Below are positions 29,484-37,404 of a stretch of 64,000 nucleotides of DNA, one piece after another. The DNA is from Pelagerythrobacter marensis. GTDB lineage: Bacteria; Pseudomonadota; Alphaproteobacteria; Sphingomonadales; Sphingomonadaceae. The translations under genes were made by a program, and so were the position numbers. Location: the NCBI RefSeq assembly GCF_036700095.1, contig NZ_CP144918.1, positions 2,233,001 to 2,297,000 of the forward strand, given 5' to 3'. The notes under the pieces are model-generated. The model was not told the DNA's origin. It did no database searches and saw only the letters and a list, made by a program, of their open reading frames with translations. Position 1 is the stretch's first letter, and each line of letters opens with the position of its first letter.

Positions 29484-30509
29484 ATGGGTTATCGGGTGGC
29501 AATCGTCGGCGCGACCGGGAACGTCGGGCGCGAGATGATGCAGATTCTCGCCGAACGCGAATTCCCCTGCGACGAGGTGGCCGCGGTCGCCAGCTCCCGC
29601 TCCGTCGGCACGGAGGTCGAGTTCGGCGACACCGGCAAGATGCTCAAGTGCAGGAACATCGAGCATTTCGATTTCACCGGGTGGGATATCGCCCTGTTCG
29701 CCGCCGGTAGCGGCCCGGCGAAGGAATATGCGCCCAAGGCGGCGGCGGCCGGCTGCGTGGTGATCGACAATTCCTCGCTCTACCGCATGGAGCCCGACGT
29801 GCCGCTGATCGTGCCCGAGGTGAACCCGGACGCGATCGACGGCTATGTGAAGCGCAATATCATCGCCAACCCGAACTGCTCGACCGCGCAGCTCGTCGTC
29901 GCGCTCAAGCCGCTGCACGACGCGGCGACGATCACGCGCGTGGTGGTGAGCACCTACCAGTCGGTTTCGGGCGCCGGGAAGGCGGGGATGGACGAGCTGT
30001 TCGAACAGAGCCGCGCGATCTTCGTCGGCGATCCGGTCGAACCGCGGAAGTTCACCAAGCAGATCGCCTTCAACGTCATCCCGCATATCGACGTCTTCCT
30101 CGACGATGGATCGACCAAGGAAGAGTGGAAGATGATGGTCGAGACCAAGAAGATCCTCGACCCGAAGATCAAGCTCAACGCCACTTGCGTGCGCGTGCCG
30201 GTCTTCGTCGGCCATTCCGAAGCGGTCAATATCGAGTTCGCAAACGAGCTGTCGGCCGAAGCGGCGCAGGACATCCTGCGCGAGGCGCCGGGCGTGATGC
30301 TCGTCGACAAGCGCGAGGACGGCGGATATGTCACCCCGGTCGAAAGCGCGGGCGACGGCGCGACCTACATCAGCCGCGTGCGCGAGGACCCGACGGTGGA
30401 GAACGGGCTGACCCTGTGGTGCGTTTCCGACAACCTGCGCAAGGGCGCGGCGCTCAACGCGGTGCAGATCGCGGAACTGCTCGGCCGCAGGCACCTGAAG
30501 AAGGGGTGA
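29484..30509 (+). CDS. asd: Aspartate-semialdehyde dehydrogenase
   Basis: Reduces aspartyl phosphate to the semialdehyde, the branch point to lysine, diaminopimelate, threonine and methionine. The NADP motif is VGATGNVGREM, the catalytic cysteine is in NPNCSTAQL near residue 131, and VSTYQSVSGAGKAGMDEL follows. ATG 29484 has GAGGAG six bases upstream. At 341 residues it is full length. Confidence 0.95.
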   Translation: MGYRVAIVGATGNVGREMMQILAEREFPCDEVAAVASSRSVGTEVEFGDTGKMLKCRNIEHFDFTGWDIALFAAGSGPAKEYAPKAAAAGCVVIDNSSLYRMEPDVPLIVPEVNPDAIDGYVKRNIIANPNCSTAQLVVALKPLHDAATITRVVVSTYQSVSGAGKAGMDELFEQSRAIFVGDPVEPRKFTKQIAFNVIPHIDVFLDDGSTKEEWKMMVETKKILDPKIKLNATCVRVPVFVGHSEAVNIEFANELSAEAAQDILREAPGVMLVDKREDGGYVTPVESAGDGATYISRVREDPTVENGLTLWCVSDNLRKGAALNAVQIAELLGRRHLKKG

Positions 30510-30516
30510 TTGCTGC

Positions 30517-30539
30517 GATGATAGCATGATGCTATCATC
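30517..30539. promoter_or_regulatory. Operator palindrome before the toxin-antitoxin genes
   Basis: A perfect inverted repeat: GATGATAGCAT (30517-30527) and ATGCTATCATC (30529-30539) around one base. It ends seven bases before the antitoxin ATG. Ribbon-helix-helix antitoxins bind such sites to repress their own operon, so this is very likely the vapBC operator, overlapping the promoter or leader. Confidence 0.8.
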
Positions 30540-30545
30540 TGCGGC

Positions 30546-30803
30546 ATGGGACAGGTCCTGATCCGCAACCTCGATGAAGAGACGCTCGCCGACTATCGCG
30601 AAGCGGCCGAGCGCAACCGACGCTCGCTGGAGGCGGAACTGCGCGATGCGCTGAAGCTTGCGCGGCCGGTTTCGCGCCGGCGCAAGGAGGAGTTGCTCGA
30701 AATCTCGCGCCGTATCCGCGCCATGACGCCGGAGGGCGTGAAGCAGACGCCATCGGAACTGCTGGTTCGCGAAGATCGCGACGGATACCGCGACGCCGGA
30801 TGA
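30546..30803 (+). CDS. FitA/VapB-type ribbon-helix-helix antitoxin
   Basis: An 85-residue protein starting MGQVLIRNLDEETLADYREA, with a beta strand and two helices typical of the Arc-like DNA-binding antitoxins, then a charged tail that would wrap the toxin. It overlaps the toxin gene by four bases (ATGA). A perfect palindrome lies directly upstream. Confidence 0.85.
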   Translation: MGQVLIRNLDEETLADYREAAERNRRSLEAELRDALKLARPVSRRRKEELLEISRRIRAMTPEGVKQTPSELLVREDRDGYRDAG

Positions 30804-31198
30804 AGCTCGTCGATACGAGCGTCGTGGTCAAATGGTTCGTGGCCGAAGCGGGGCAGGCAGAGGCGGAATTGCTGATCGGCGAGCCGCTCGCCGCGCCCGA
30901 TCTGTTGGTCGTCGAGGTATCCAACGCGCTTTGGAAAAAGTGGCGCAAGCGGGAACTGGAGCGTGAGCATGCGACCACGGCACAGACGATGGTGGGCTCA
31001 TTCGTCGAACTGCGGCCTTCGCGCCCTTTCGCGGAGCAGGCATTGGCCATTGCGTTCGAATTGGGCCATCCGGTCTACGATTGCTTCTATCTGGCAATGA
31101 GTGAATCGCTGGATGTCCCGATTGTGACTGCGGATGCTCGGCTGAAGGCCCGCTGCAAGGGCACACGTTTTGAACGGTTGCTCGAGGTGCTGCGATGA
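30800..31198 (+). CDS. VapC-type PIN-domain ribonuclease toxin
   Basis: A 132-residue PIN domain. The four acidic residues that bind metal can be read: D5 in LVDTSV, E39 in VVEVSNALW, D94 in VYDCFYLA and D112 in TADARL. VapC toxins cut RNA, often initiator tRNA or rRNA, when the antitoxin is degraded. Its stop overlaps the ATG of the next metabolic gene by four bases, which is unusual. Confidence 0.88.
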   Translation: MKLVDTSVVVKWFVAEAGQAEAELLIGEPLAAPDLLVVEVSNALWKKWRKRELEREHATTAQTMVGSFVELRPSRPFAEQALAIAFELGHPVYDCFYLAMSESLDVPIVTADARLKARCKGTRFERLLEVLR

Positions 31199-31845
31199 CG
31201 ACCCTTGCCGCCGATCTCTATTTCAGCTTTCGCAGCCCCTACAGCTATCTTGCCGTCGGGCGCTATCGCTCGCTGGCGGAGCAGTACACGGTCGATATCG
31301 CGTTGCGGCCGGTCTATCCGCTGGCGATCCGGCAGCCCGATTTCTTCGAACGCAATCATCCGAACTGGTTGCGCTATACCTTCCTCGACATGGCGCGGGT
31401 GGCGCAGTTTTACGGCATTCCGTTCGGCGTGCCGCGGCCCGACCCGATTCTGCAGGACATCGCGACGCGCAAGATCGCGGCCGAGCAGCCCTATATCCAC
31501 CGGATCACCCGGCTGGGGCAGGCCGCGGCGCGGCGGGGGCACGGCCTTGCCTTCGCGCACGAGGCCGGACAGTTGATCTGGGGCGGGGCGGAAGGCTGGC
31601 ACGAAGGCGATCATCTCGCCGGCGCGGCGGAACGGGCCGGGCTCGATCTCGCCGAGCTGGACGCGGAGATCGCGGCGGAGGCGGGCGAACTCGACAGCGA
31701 GATCGCCGCCAATCAGCAGGCGCTCGAGGATGCGGGCCACTGGGGCGTGCCCACGCTGGTTGTCGACGGGGAGCCGTTCTTCGGCCAGGACCGGATCGCA
31801 ATGGCGCAATGGCGGATGGAACAGAAAGGGCTGGTGGAACGGTGA
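31195..31845 (+). CDS. 2-hydroxychromene-2-carboxylate isomerase-like DsbA-family protein
   Basis: A 216-residue thioredoxin-fold protein of the kappa-GST/HCCA-isomerase branch. FSFRSPYSYLA shows serine where DsbA has the CxxC cysteine, as in glutathione-dependent isomerases; GHWGVPTLVVDGEPFFGQDR is the conserved cis-proline region. It probably acts in the cytoplasm on an aromatic or glutathione-linked substrate. It is coupled to vapC upstream and to the next gene by four-base overlaps. Confidence 0.78.
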   Translation: MTTLAADLYFSFRSPYSYLAVGRYRSLAEQYTVDIALRPVYPLAIRQPDFFERNHPNWLRYTFLDMARVAQFYGIPFGVPRPDPILQDIATRKIAAEQPYIHRITRLGQAAARRGHGLAFAHEAGQLIWGGAEGWHEGDHLAGAAERAGLDLAELDAEIAAEAGELDSEIAANQQALEDAGHWGVPTLVVDGEPFFGQDRIAMAQWRMEQKGLVER

Positions 31846-32273
31846 AAGCGGCGCTGGTCGACCATCCGCCCCGCCGCCTGGCGGGAATGGCGTGGGAAGG
31901 AACCTATGCCGAAGCCGCCGACGGCGCGGTCCGCCGCCTGATCGAGGAGCTTTGCCGCAGGCTGGATGGCCGGCCCGAGACGCTGTGGGGCGTTTCCTGG
32001 GAAGATCGCCCCGACGGCTTTCGCCATTTCGCAGGGATCGAAGCGGCCGAGGCCGTGCCCGGCCTCGAGCGGCTCGACCTGCCTGCCCTGACCAGCCTGA
32101 CCGCCGATCATACCGGCGGCGATGCCACCGGAGTCTATGGCGCGTTGCAGGCTTTGCGCGACCGGCGCGGGATGGCGCGACGGCCGGGCGGCCCCGATAT
32201 GCTGGACGAACATCGCCGCGACGGAAGCCCGCCGATGCGGGCGCATCTGGTGGTCGCGGAGCAGAACGGTTGA
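31842..32273 (+). CDS. GyrI-like small-molecule-binding domain protein
   Basis: A 143-residue protein beginning with a GTG. LAGMAWEGTYAEAADGAVRR and later WEDRPDGFRHFAGIEAAE match the AraC-effector-binding/GyrI-like fold; such stand-alone domains bind amphipathic small molecules or act as hydrolases. The C-terminal part is short. It overlaps the isomerase gene by four bases, so both probably share a substrate class. Confidence 0.55.
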   Translation: MKAALVDHPPRRLAGMAWEGTYAEAADGAVRRLIEELCRRLDGRPETLWGVSWEDRPDGFRHFAGIEAAEAVPGLERLDLPALTSLTADHTGGDATGVYGALQALRDRRGMARRPGGPDMLDEHRRDGSPPMRAHLVVAEQNG

Positions 32274-32292
32274 CGAAGGGAAGCAGGCCACG

Positions 32293-33054
32293 ATGAGCGG
32301 CCCCACAGAACAGACGATCGCCTCGTTCGACGGCACCGAACTGGCCGTGCACCGGATGGGTGCCGGCCGGCCCGTGGTGCTCCTCCACGGCCTGTTCTCG
32401 AGCGCGGAGATGAACTGGGTCCGCTTCGGCCACGCGGGCAAGCTGGCGGACGCGGGGTTCGAGGCGATCATGCCCGACTTGCGGGCGCACGGGTCGAGCG
32501 GAAAGCCGCACGACCCGGAAAGCTATCCGCCCGGCGTGCTGGCGCGCGATGCCGCGGCGCTGGTCGCGGCACTCGACCTCGACGATTACGATCTCGTCGG
32601 CTTCTCGCTCGGCGCGCGCACCGCCGCGCGCGCGGTGATCGAAGGCTTGAGCCCGCGCCGCCTGGTGCTGGCGGGGATGGGGCTTGAGGGGCTGGCCGGC
32701 TGGAGTGGTCGCTCGGCCTTCTTCATCGATGCGATCGACCGTTTCGACGAGGTGAAGCGCGGCGATCCGGCGTTCATGCCGGTCAGCTTCATGAAAACGA
32801 TGAAGATCGACCGCGTGGCGGCGCGCCTGCTGTTGCAGGCGGTGGACGATACCGATCCGGCGGAACTGGCGAAGATCGCCATGCCGACGATGGTTCTGTG
32901 CGGCGACAAGGACGACGACAACGGCTCCGCCACAGGGCTGGCCGAAGCGTTGCCCGATGGCCGCCATGTCGAAATTCCCGGCACGCACATGGGTTCGGTG
33001 ACCGAGGGAGCGCTGGGCGACGAACTGGTGCGGTTCCTTCGCAACAGCGGGTGA
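32293..33054 (+). CDS. Alpha/beta-hydrolase
   Basis: A 253-residue cytoplasmic hydrolase. VVLLHGLFSSAEMNW holds the oxyanion residues, GFSLGARTA is the nucleophile elbow (serine), MVLCGDKDDDNG the acid and PGTHMGSV the histidine. There is no signal peptide. It follows the GyrI-like gene by 19 bases and probably belongs to the same unit. Confidence 0.82.
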   Translation: MSGPTEQTIASFDGTELAVHRMGAGRPVVLLHGLFSSAEMNWVRFGHAGKLADAGFEAIMPDLRAHGSSGKPHDPESYPPGVLARDAAALVAALDLDDYDLVGFSLGARTAARAVIEGLSPRRLVLAGMGLEGLAGWSGRSAFFIDAIDRFDEVKRGDPAFMPVSFMKTMKIDRVAARLLLQAVDDTDPAELAKIAMPTMVLCGDKDDDNGSATGLAEALPDGRHVEIPGTHMGSVTEGALGDELVRFLRNSG

Positions 33055-33159
33055 TCGTTTGCGCGCCCCGACGCGCATCGGCTTGATTCGCCTCGAACTG
33101 CGGTTCACAAACCGGTATCTCGGGAAACCGCATGACAGTTTGAGAGGATCGCTGCCGCC

Positions 33160-35013
33160 ATGAAATTCGCATCCGTCGCGCTTGCCGCGCTCGCCGTATC
33201 GCTTGCCACGCCTGCTGTCGCGCAGGCCGGCGCAGCAGGAAACGACAGCGAGGCGACCGCCGGCCAATATCCGATGACTCCCGAGGGCGCGGCGGCCTGG
33301 GTCGCGATGGTCGAGAAGGACCTGTTCGACTATTCGGTCGAGGCGAGCCGGATCTACTGGGTCAACGCCACCTATATCACCGACGACACCGATGCGCTCG
33401 CGGCGCAGGCCGGCGCGAAAGGAACCGAGAAATCGGTCAAGTACGCGCTGGAAGCGGCGAAATACGCGCAAGTGGGCGGCCTGGACCCGGACGTGTCCCG
33501 CAAGCTCGACATCCTGCGCAACGGCATCGTCCTGCCCGCGCCGACCACCGAGGGCGCGGCAAGCGAACTCAACCAGATCGCGACCGATCTGCAGAGCCAG
33601 TACGGCAAGGGCAAGGGCACGCTGAACGGCGCGCCGATTTCCGGCTCCGACATCGAGGCCGAGATGGGCAATCTCGATCACACGCCGGAAGAATATGCCG
33701 AGATGTGGGCGAGCTGGCACGACAATGTCGGCGCCCCGATGAAAGAGGATTACGCGCGCCTGGTCGAAATCGCCAACGAGGGCGCGGCGGAGCTGGGGTT
33801 CGACAACGTCGGCGCCATGTGGCGTTCCGGTTACGACATGGAGCCGGAAGAATTCACCGCGATGACCGAGCGCCTGTGGGAAGAAACGCGGCCGCTCTAC
33901 GAGGCGCTCCACACATATGTGCGCTGGAAGCTCAACGAGAAGTACGGCGATGCCGTCCAGCCCGCGACCGGGCCGATCCGCGCCGACCTGCTCGGCAATA
34001 TGTGGGCGCAGGAATGGGGCAATATCTACCCGCTGGTCGCGCCCGAGGGGGCGGGCGATCTCGGCTACGACATCGGCGAGCTGCTGGAAGCGCAGGGCAA
34101 GGGGCCGCTCGACATGGTCAGGACGGGCGAAGGCTTCTTCTCCTCGCTCGGCTTCGCGCCGCTGCCCGAAACGTTTTACGAGCGTTCGATGTTCACCAAG
34201 CCGGCCGACCGCGAGGTCGTCTGCCATGCCAGCGCGTGGGATATCGACAACAAGGACGATATCCGCATCAAGATGTGCATCAAGGTGAACGCGGACGACT
34301 TCGTCACGATCCACCACGAACTGGGGCACAACTATTACCAGCGCGCCTACAAGGATCAGCCCTACCTCTATCTCAACGGCGCGAACGACGGGTTTCACGA
34401 GGCGATCGGCGACATGATCGCCCTGTCGATCACGCCCGAATATCTGGTGCAGATCGGCCTGCTCGATCGCAGCCAGGTCCCGGGGGCCGACAAGGATATC
34501 GGTCTGCTTTTGCGCCAGGCGATGGACAAAGTCGCCTTCCTGCCCTTCGGCCTGCTGGTCGACAAGTGGCGCTGGGGCGTGTTCGACGGGTCGATCAGCC
34601 CAGCGGAATATAACACCGCCTGGGTCGACCTGAAGCGCGAGTACCAGGGGATCGAGCCGCCGGTGGAACGGCCGGCCGACGCTTTCGATCCGGGCGCCAA
34701 GTATCATATTCCGGGCAACACGCCCTACATGCGCTATTTCCTCGCGCGTATCCTGCAGTTCCAGTTCTATCAGGCCGCCTGCGAGCAGGCGGGGTGGGAA
34801 GGCCCGCTGCACCGGTGCAGTTTCTACGGCAACGAAGACGTGGGCCGGAAGCTCAACGCCATGCTCGAAATGGGGGCCAGCAAGCCCTGGCCCGACGCGC
34901 TCGAAGCCTTCACCGGCACGCGCGAGATGAGCGCGCGCCCGATGCTCGAATATTTCGCGCCGTTGAAGGCGTGGCTCGACGAACAGAACAAGGGCAAGCC
35001 GACCGGATGGTAA
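33160..35013 (+). CDS. M2-family peptidyl-dipeptidase (ACE-like), exported
   Basis: A 617-residue zinc peptidase homologous to angiotensin-converting enzyme. A signal peptide (residues 1-22, cleavage near AQAG) directs it to the periplasm. The zinc motif HHELGHNYY lies near residue 385 and the third ligand glutamate in GFHEAIGDM. It removes dipeptides from the C-terminus of peptides and probably serves nutrition or envelope turnover. Confidence 0.9.
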   Translation: MKFASVALAALAVSLATPAVAQAGAAGNDSEATAGQYPMTPEGAAAWVAMVEKDLFDYSVEASRIYWVNATYITDDTDALAAQAGAKGTEKSVKYALEAAKYAQVGGLDPDVSRKLDILRNGIVLPAPTTEGAASELNQIATDLQSQYGKGKGTLNGAPISGSDIEAEMGNLDHTPEEYAEMWASWHDNVGAPMKEDYARLVEIANEGAAELGFDNVGAMWRSGYDMEPEEFTAMTERLWEETRPLYEALHTYVRWKLNEKYGDAVQPATGPIRADLLGNMWAQEWGNIYPLVAPEGAGDLGYDIGELLEAQGKGPLDMVRTGEGFFSSLGFAPLPETFYERSMFTKPADREVVCHASAWDIDNKDDIRIKMCIKVNADDFVTIHHELGHNYYQRAYKDQPYLYLNGANDGFHEAIGDMIALSITPEYLVQIGLLDRSQVPGADKDIGLLLRQAMDKVAFLPFGLLVDKWRWGVFDGSISPAEYNTAWVDLKREYQGIEPPVERPADAFDPGAKYHIPGNTPYMRYFLARILQFQFYQAACEQAGWEGPLHRCSFYGNEDVGRKLNAMLEMGASKPWPDALEAFTGTREMSARPMLEYFAPLKAWLDEQNKGKPTGW

Positions 35014-35053
35014 GAATGGCGAAGGGCGCTCGCGGCAGTCGGGCGAACCGGGT

Positions 35054-35518
35054 TTGAGCGGCGCGAAATCGCCGATGGCGACGGTGGGCTGGCGCGAGCT
35101 GGTCCACCTGCCCGAACTGGGCCTGCACAATGTCCCGGCCAAGATCGACACCGGTGCGCGCACCTCCTCCCTGCACGGGGTGGTGCTGGACAAGTTCGAA
35201 CGCGACGGGGCCGAATACGTGCGCTTCGCGGTCGATTTCGAGCGCCAGCATGTACGCCAGGTGTGCGAGGCGGTCCATGTCGACCGGCGCGGAATCACCA
35301 GTTCGAACGGCGAGACGCAGTTTCGCTATGTCATCAAGACGCCATTGAGGATCGGTAGTCTCGAATTCCGCGCCGAGATCAGCCTTGCCGATCGATCGGA
35401 CATGAAATTCCCGATGCTTATCGGCCGTTCTGCGCTAAGGCGCAGGTTCGTCGTCGACTCGGGGCATTCGTGGCTTCAGACCCCCGGGCTCGAGGTGGAA
35501 AAAGGCTACAAACCATGA
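35054..35518 (+). CDS. rimB: RimB-like retropepsin-fold protease (ATP-dependent zinc protease family name)
   Basis: A 154-residue protein with the aspartic-protease signature [12 protein letters not shown] and the strand pair [12 protein letters not shown]. Members next to rimK are called RimB and are reported to remove glutamates that RimK adds. The start is uncertain: TTG 35054 or ATG 35075 (MATVGWREL). It lies 10 bases before rimK, so the ligase and its proposed reversing protease are together. Confidence 0.75.
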   Translation: MSGAKSPMATVGWRELVHLPELGLHNVPAKIDTGARTSSLHGVVLDKFERDGAEYVRFAVDFERQHVRQVCEAVHVDRRGITSSNGETQFRYVIKTPLRIGSLEFRAEISLADRSDMKFPMLIGRSALRRRFVVDSGHSWLQTPGLEVEKGYKP

Positions 35519-35528
35519 TCTTGCAGCC

Positions 35529-36434
35529 ATGAAAATCGCCATGCTCGCGCGCAATGCGAACCTCTATTCGCATCGCCGCCTGGTCGAGTCTGCCGAAGCG
35601 CGCGGGCATACGCTCGACATTCTCAACACCTTGCGCTGCACCGTCCATATCGCCAGCCACCGGCCGACGGTCAGCTATAACGGCGAAACGGTGAGCGGAT
35701 ACGATGCCGTGATCCCGCGCATCGGCGCCTCGATCACCAACTACGGCCTGGCGATCCTGCGGCAGTTCGAAATGGCGGGCGTCTGGCCGCTGAACGAAAG
35801 CGTCGCCATCGGGCGCAGCCGCGACAAGCTGCGCTCGATGCAGATCCTTGCCAAGCACGGACTGGGCCTGCCGCTGACCGCTTTCGCGCACGACCCGAAG
35901 CAGACCGAGGAAGTCATCCGCTCGGTCAAGGGGCCGCCGGTCGTGATCAAGCTGCTCGAAGGGACGCAGGGGATCGGCGTCGTCCTGGCGGAGACGGAAG
36001 CGAGCGCCAAGTCGGTGATCGAGGCGTTCCGCGGCGCCAACGTCAACATCCTGGTGCAGGAATTCATCAAGGAAGCCGGCGGCACCGATATCCGCGCGCT
36101 GGTGATCGGCGGCAAGGTCGTCGCCGCGATGCAGCGCACCGGCGCGCCCGACGATTTCCGTTCCAACCTCCACCGCGGGGGCAGCGCCAAGCTGATCAAG
36201 ATCACGCCCGAGGAGCGCTCGACCGCGGTACGCGCGGCGCGCAAGATGGGCCTCAACGTCTGCGGCGTGGACATGCTGCGCAGCAACCACGGCCCGGTGA
36301 TCATGGAGGTGAACTCCTCCCCGGGGCTGGAGGGGATCGAGGCGGCCACGGGCAAGGACATCGCCGGCATGATCATCGATTTCATCGCCACCAACGCCAA
36401 GGCGTGGAAGACGAAGACGAAGGGGAGGGGGTGA
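35529..36434 (+). CDS. rimK: RimK-type alpha-L-glutamate ligase
   Basis: A 301-residue ATP-grasp enzyme. [20 protein letters not shown], then [20 protein letters not shown] (ATP site) and [14 protein letters not shown] (metal-binding acidic and asparagine residues) match RimK, which adds glutamates to the C-terminus of ribosomal protein S6. rpsF itself is 3.4 kb downstream in this window on the other strand. Confidence 0.92.
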   Translation: MKIAMLARNANLYSHRRLVESAEARGHTLDILNTLRCTVHIASHRPTVSYNGETVSGYDAVIPRIGASITNYGLAILRQFEMAGVWPLNESVAIGRSRDKLRSMQILAKHGLGLPLTAFAHDPKQTEEVIRSVKGPPVVIKLLEGTQGIGVVLAETEASAKSVIEAFRGANVNILVQEFIKEAGGTDIRALVIGGKVVAAMQRTGAPDDFRSNLHRGGSAKLIKITPEERSTAVRAARKMGLNVCGVDMLRSNHGPVIMEVNSSPGLEGIEAATGKDIAGMIIDFIATNAKAWKTKTKGRG

Positions 36435-36460
36435 CGACAACCGGTCATCCCATCACTCGC

Positions 36461-36494
36461 CCGTCACCCCGGGCTTGACCCGGGGTCCCGCTGC
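36461..36494 (+). repeat. Left 34-bp inverted repeat of the GIY-YIG unit
   Basis: Starts CCGTCACCCCGGGCTTGACC. It is an exact complement of 36817-36850 and begins 27 bases after the rimK stop. Confidence 0.9.
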
Positions 36495-36510
36495 CTTTCA
36501 GTTCGACGGT

Positions 36511-36810
36511 ATGGACAGGGAACGACGTGGTGGCTGGGTCTACATCATGGCGGACCGCTATCGCGGGACGATGTATGTCGGCGTCACATCCTCGATCGCC
36601 GACCGTGTATTCCAGCATCGCAAGAGAACCGGTTCATCCTTTTGCGCGCGCTATGGGCTGAATCGGCTGGTCTGGGCCGAACGAGGGGACTCGATAGAGG
36701 ACTGCATCGCGCACGAGAAGCGGTTGAAACGCTGGAGGCGTGAGTGGAAATTTGCGCTTATCGAGAAAGGGAACCCGGACTGGCAGGATCTTTTCGATAC
36801 GCTCGTGTAG
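36511..36810 (+). CDS. GIY-YIG nuclease-family protein
   Basis: A 99-residue single-domain protein. The signature residues can be read: VYI (10-12) for GIY, YVG (22-24) for YIG, R32, H36, catalytic E69 in AHEKRLKRW and N88. This is the minimal UvrC/YhbQ-like nuclease fold, which cuts DNA with one metal. The frame stays open upstream through a TTG within the left arm, but ATG 36511 is the natural start. It is bracketed by a perfect inverted repeat. Confidence 0.88.
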   Translation: MDRERRGGWVYIMADRYRGTMYVGVTSSIADRVFQHRKRTGSSFCARYGLNRLVWAERGDSIEDCIAHEKRLKRWRREWKFALIEKGNPDWQDLFDTLV

Positions 36811-36816
36811 CGCGCA

Positions 36817-36850
36817 GCAGCGGGACCCCGGGTCAAGCCCGGGGTGACGG
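36817..36850 (-). repeat. Right 34-bp inverted repeat of the GIY-YIG unit
   Basis: Exact complement of the left arm. It begins six bases after the GIY-YIG stop codon and ends 29 bases before the stop-side of the acetyltransferase gene. Confidence 0.9.
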
Positions 36851-36879
36851 TGGCGTGAGTGCACGCGAATGGCGGCGCG

Positions 36880-37404
36880 CTATAGCGTGCGAAACATCAC
36901 CAGGGCATCGATATAGCCGAGCCTGGGATGGTCGAACGCCTGGGGCAGGCGGCCGACGATATCGAAACCCATCGATTGCCAGAGCTGCACGGCGCGCTCG
37001 TTCGAACCGACGACGAAGTTGAACTGCATCGCGCGGAAGCCTTGTCCCCGCGCGTGATCGAGCGAGTGGCGGCACATCAGCCGCGCTATCCCGCGGCCTG
37101 CCGCATCGGCAGCGGTTACATAGCCGCAGTTGCAGACGTGGCTGCCGCCGCCGGCCTGGTTCGGGCGGATGTAATAGGTTCCGAGAATGCGCCCGCCTTC
37201 GTCGGCGACGAAAGCCCGCGTGCGGCCCCCGGTCCAGTAGGCAAGCGCCGCCTCCCTGCTCATGTCGCGATCGAAGGCGTACGTCTCGCTTGCGCGGATT
37301 ACCGGCTCGAGGATGGACCAGATGGCGTCGTGGTCGCCGGGGCCGGCCGGGCGCACATCGACGGCCGTCTCTCGCGGCGGTGGAGGCGCCCCGGTTTCCT
37401 TCAC
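36880..37404 (-). CDS. GNAT-family N-acetyltransferase
   Basis: A 174-residue acyl-CoA-dependent acetyltransferase. DVRPAGPGDHDAIWSI opens the fold, NCGYVTAADAAGRGIARLMC is the acetyl-CoA pyrophosphate loop and SNERAVQLWQSMGFD the last helix. The substrate is unknown. It begins with a GTG overlapping the stop of amn by four bases. Confidence 0.85.
   Translation of the reverse strand: MKETGAPPPPRETAVDVRPAGPGDHDAIWSILEPVIRASETYAFDRDMSREAALAYWTGGRTRAFVADEGGRILGTYYIRPNQAGGGSHVCNCGYVTAADAAGRGIARLMCRHSLDHARGQGFRAMQFNFVVGSNERAVQLWQSMGFDIVGRLPQAFDHPRLGYIDALVMFRTL

Larger units (their letters stand above)
36461..36850. mobile_element. 390-bp unit with perfect 34-bp inverted ends around a GIY-YIG gene
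   Basis: The 34 bases at 36461-36494 are the exact reverse complement of 36817-36850, and each arm also contains an internal palindrome (CCCCGGG...CCCGGGG). The arms lie just outside a single open frame. No duplicated target bases are evident outside the arms. The layout, two palindrome halves bracketing a nuclease, suggests a small mobile or formerly mobile unit, but transposition is inference. Confidence 0.65.

Noticed and set aside
31087-35298. 1,403-residue minus-strand open frame
   Set aside because: It spans the antisense of six well-supported plus-strand genes (isomerase to M2 peptidase). Length comes from codon bias, and its composition is histidine/arginine/glutamine-rich as in shadows.
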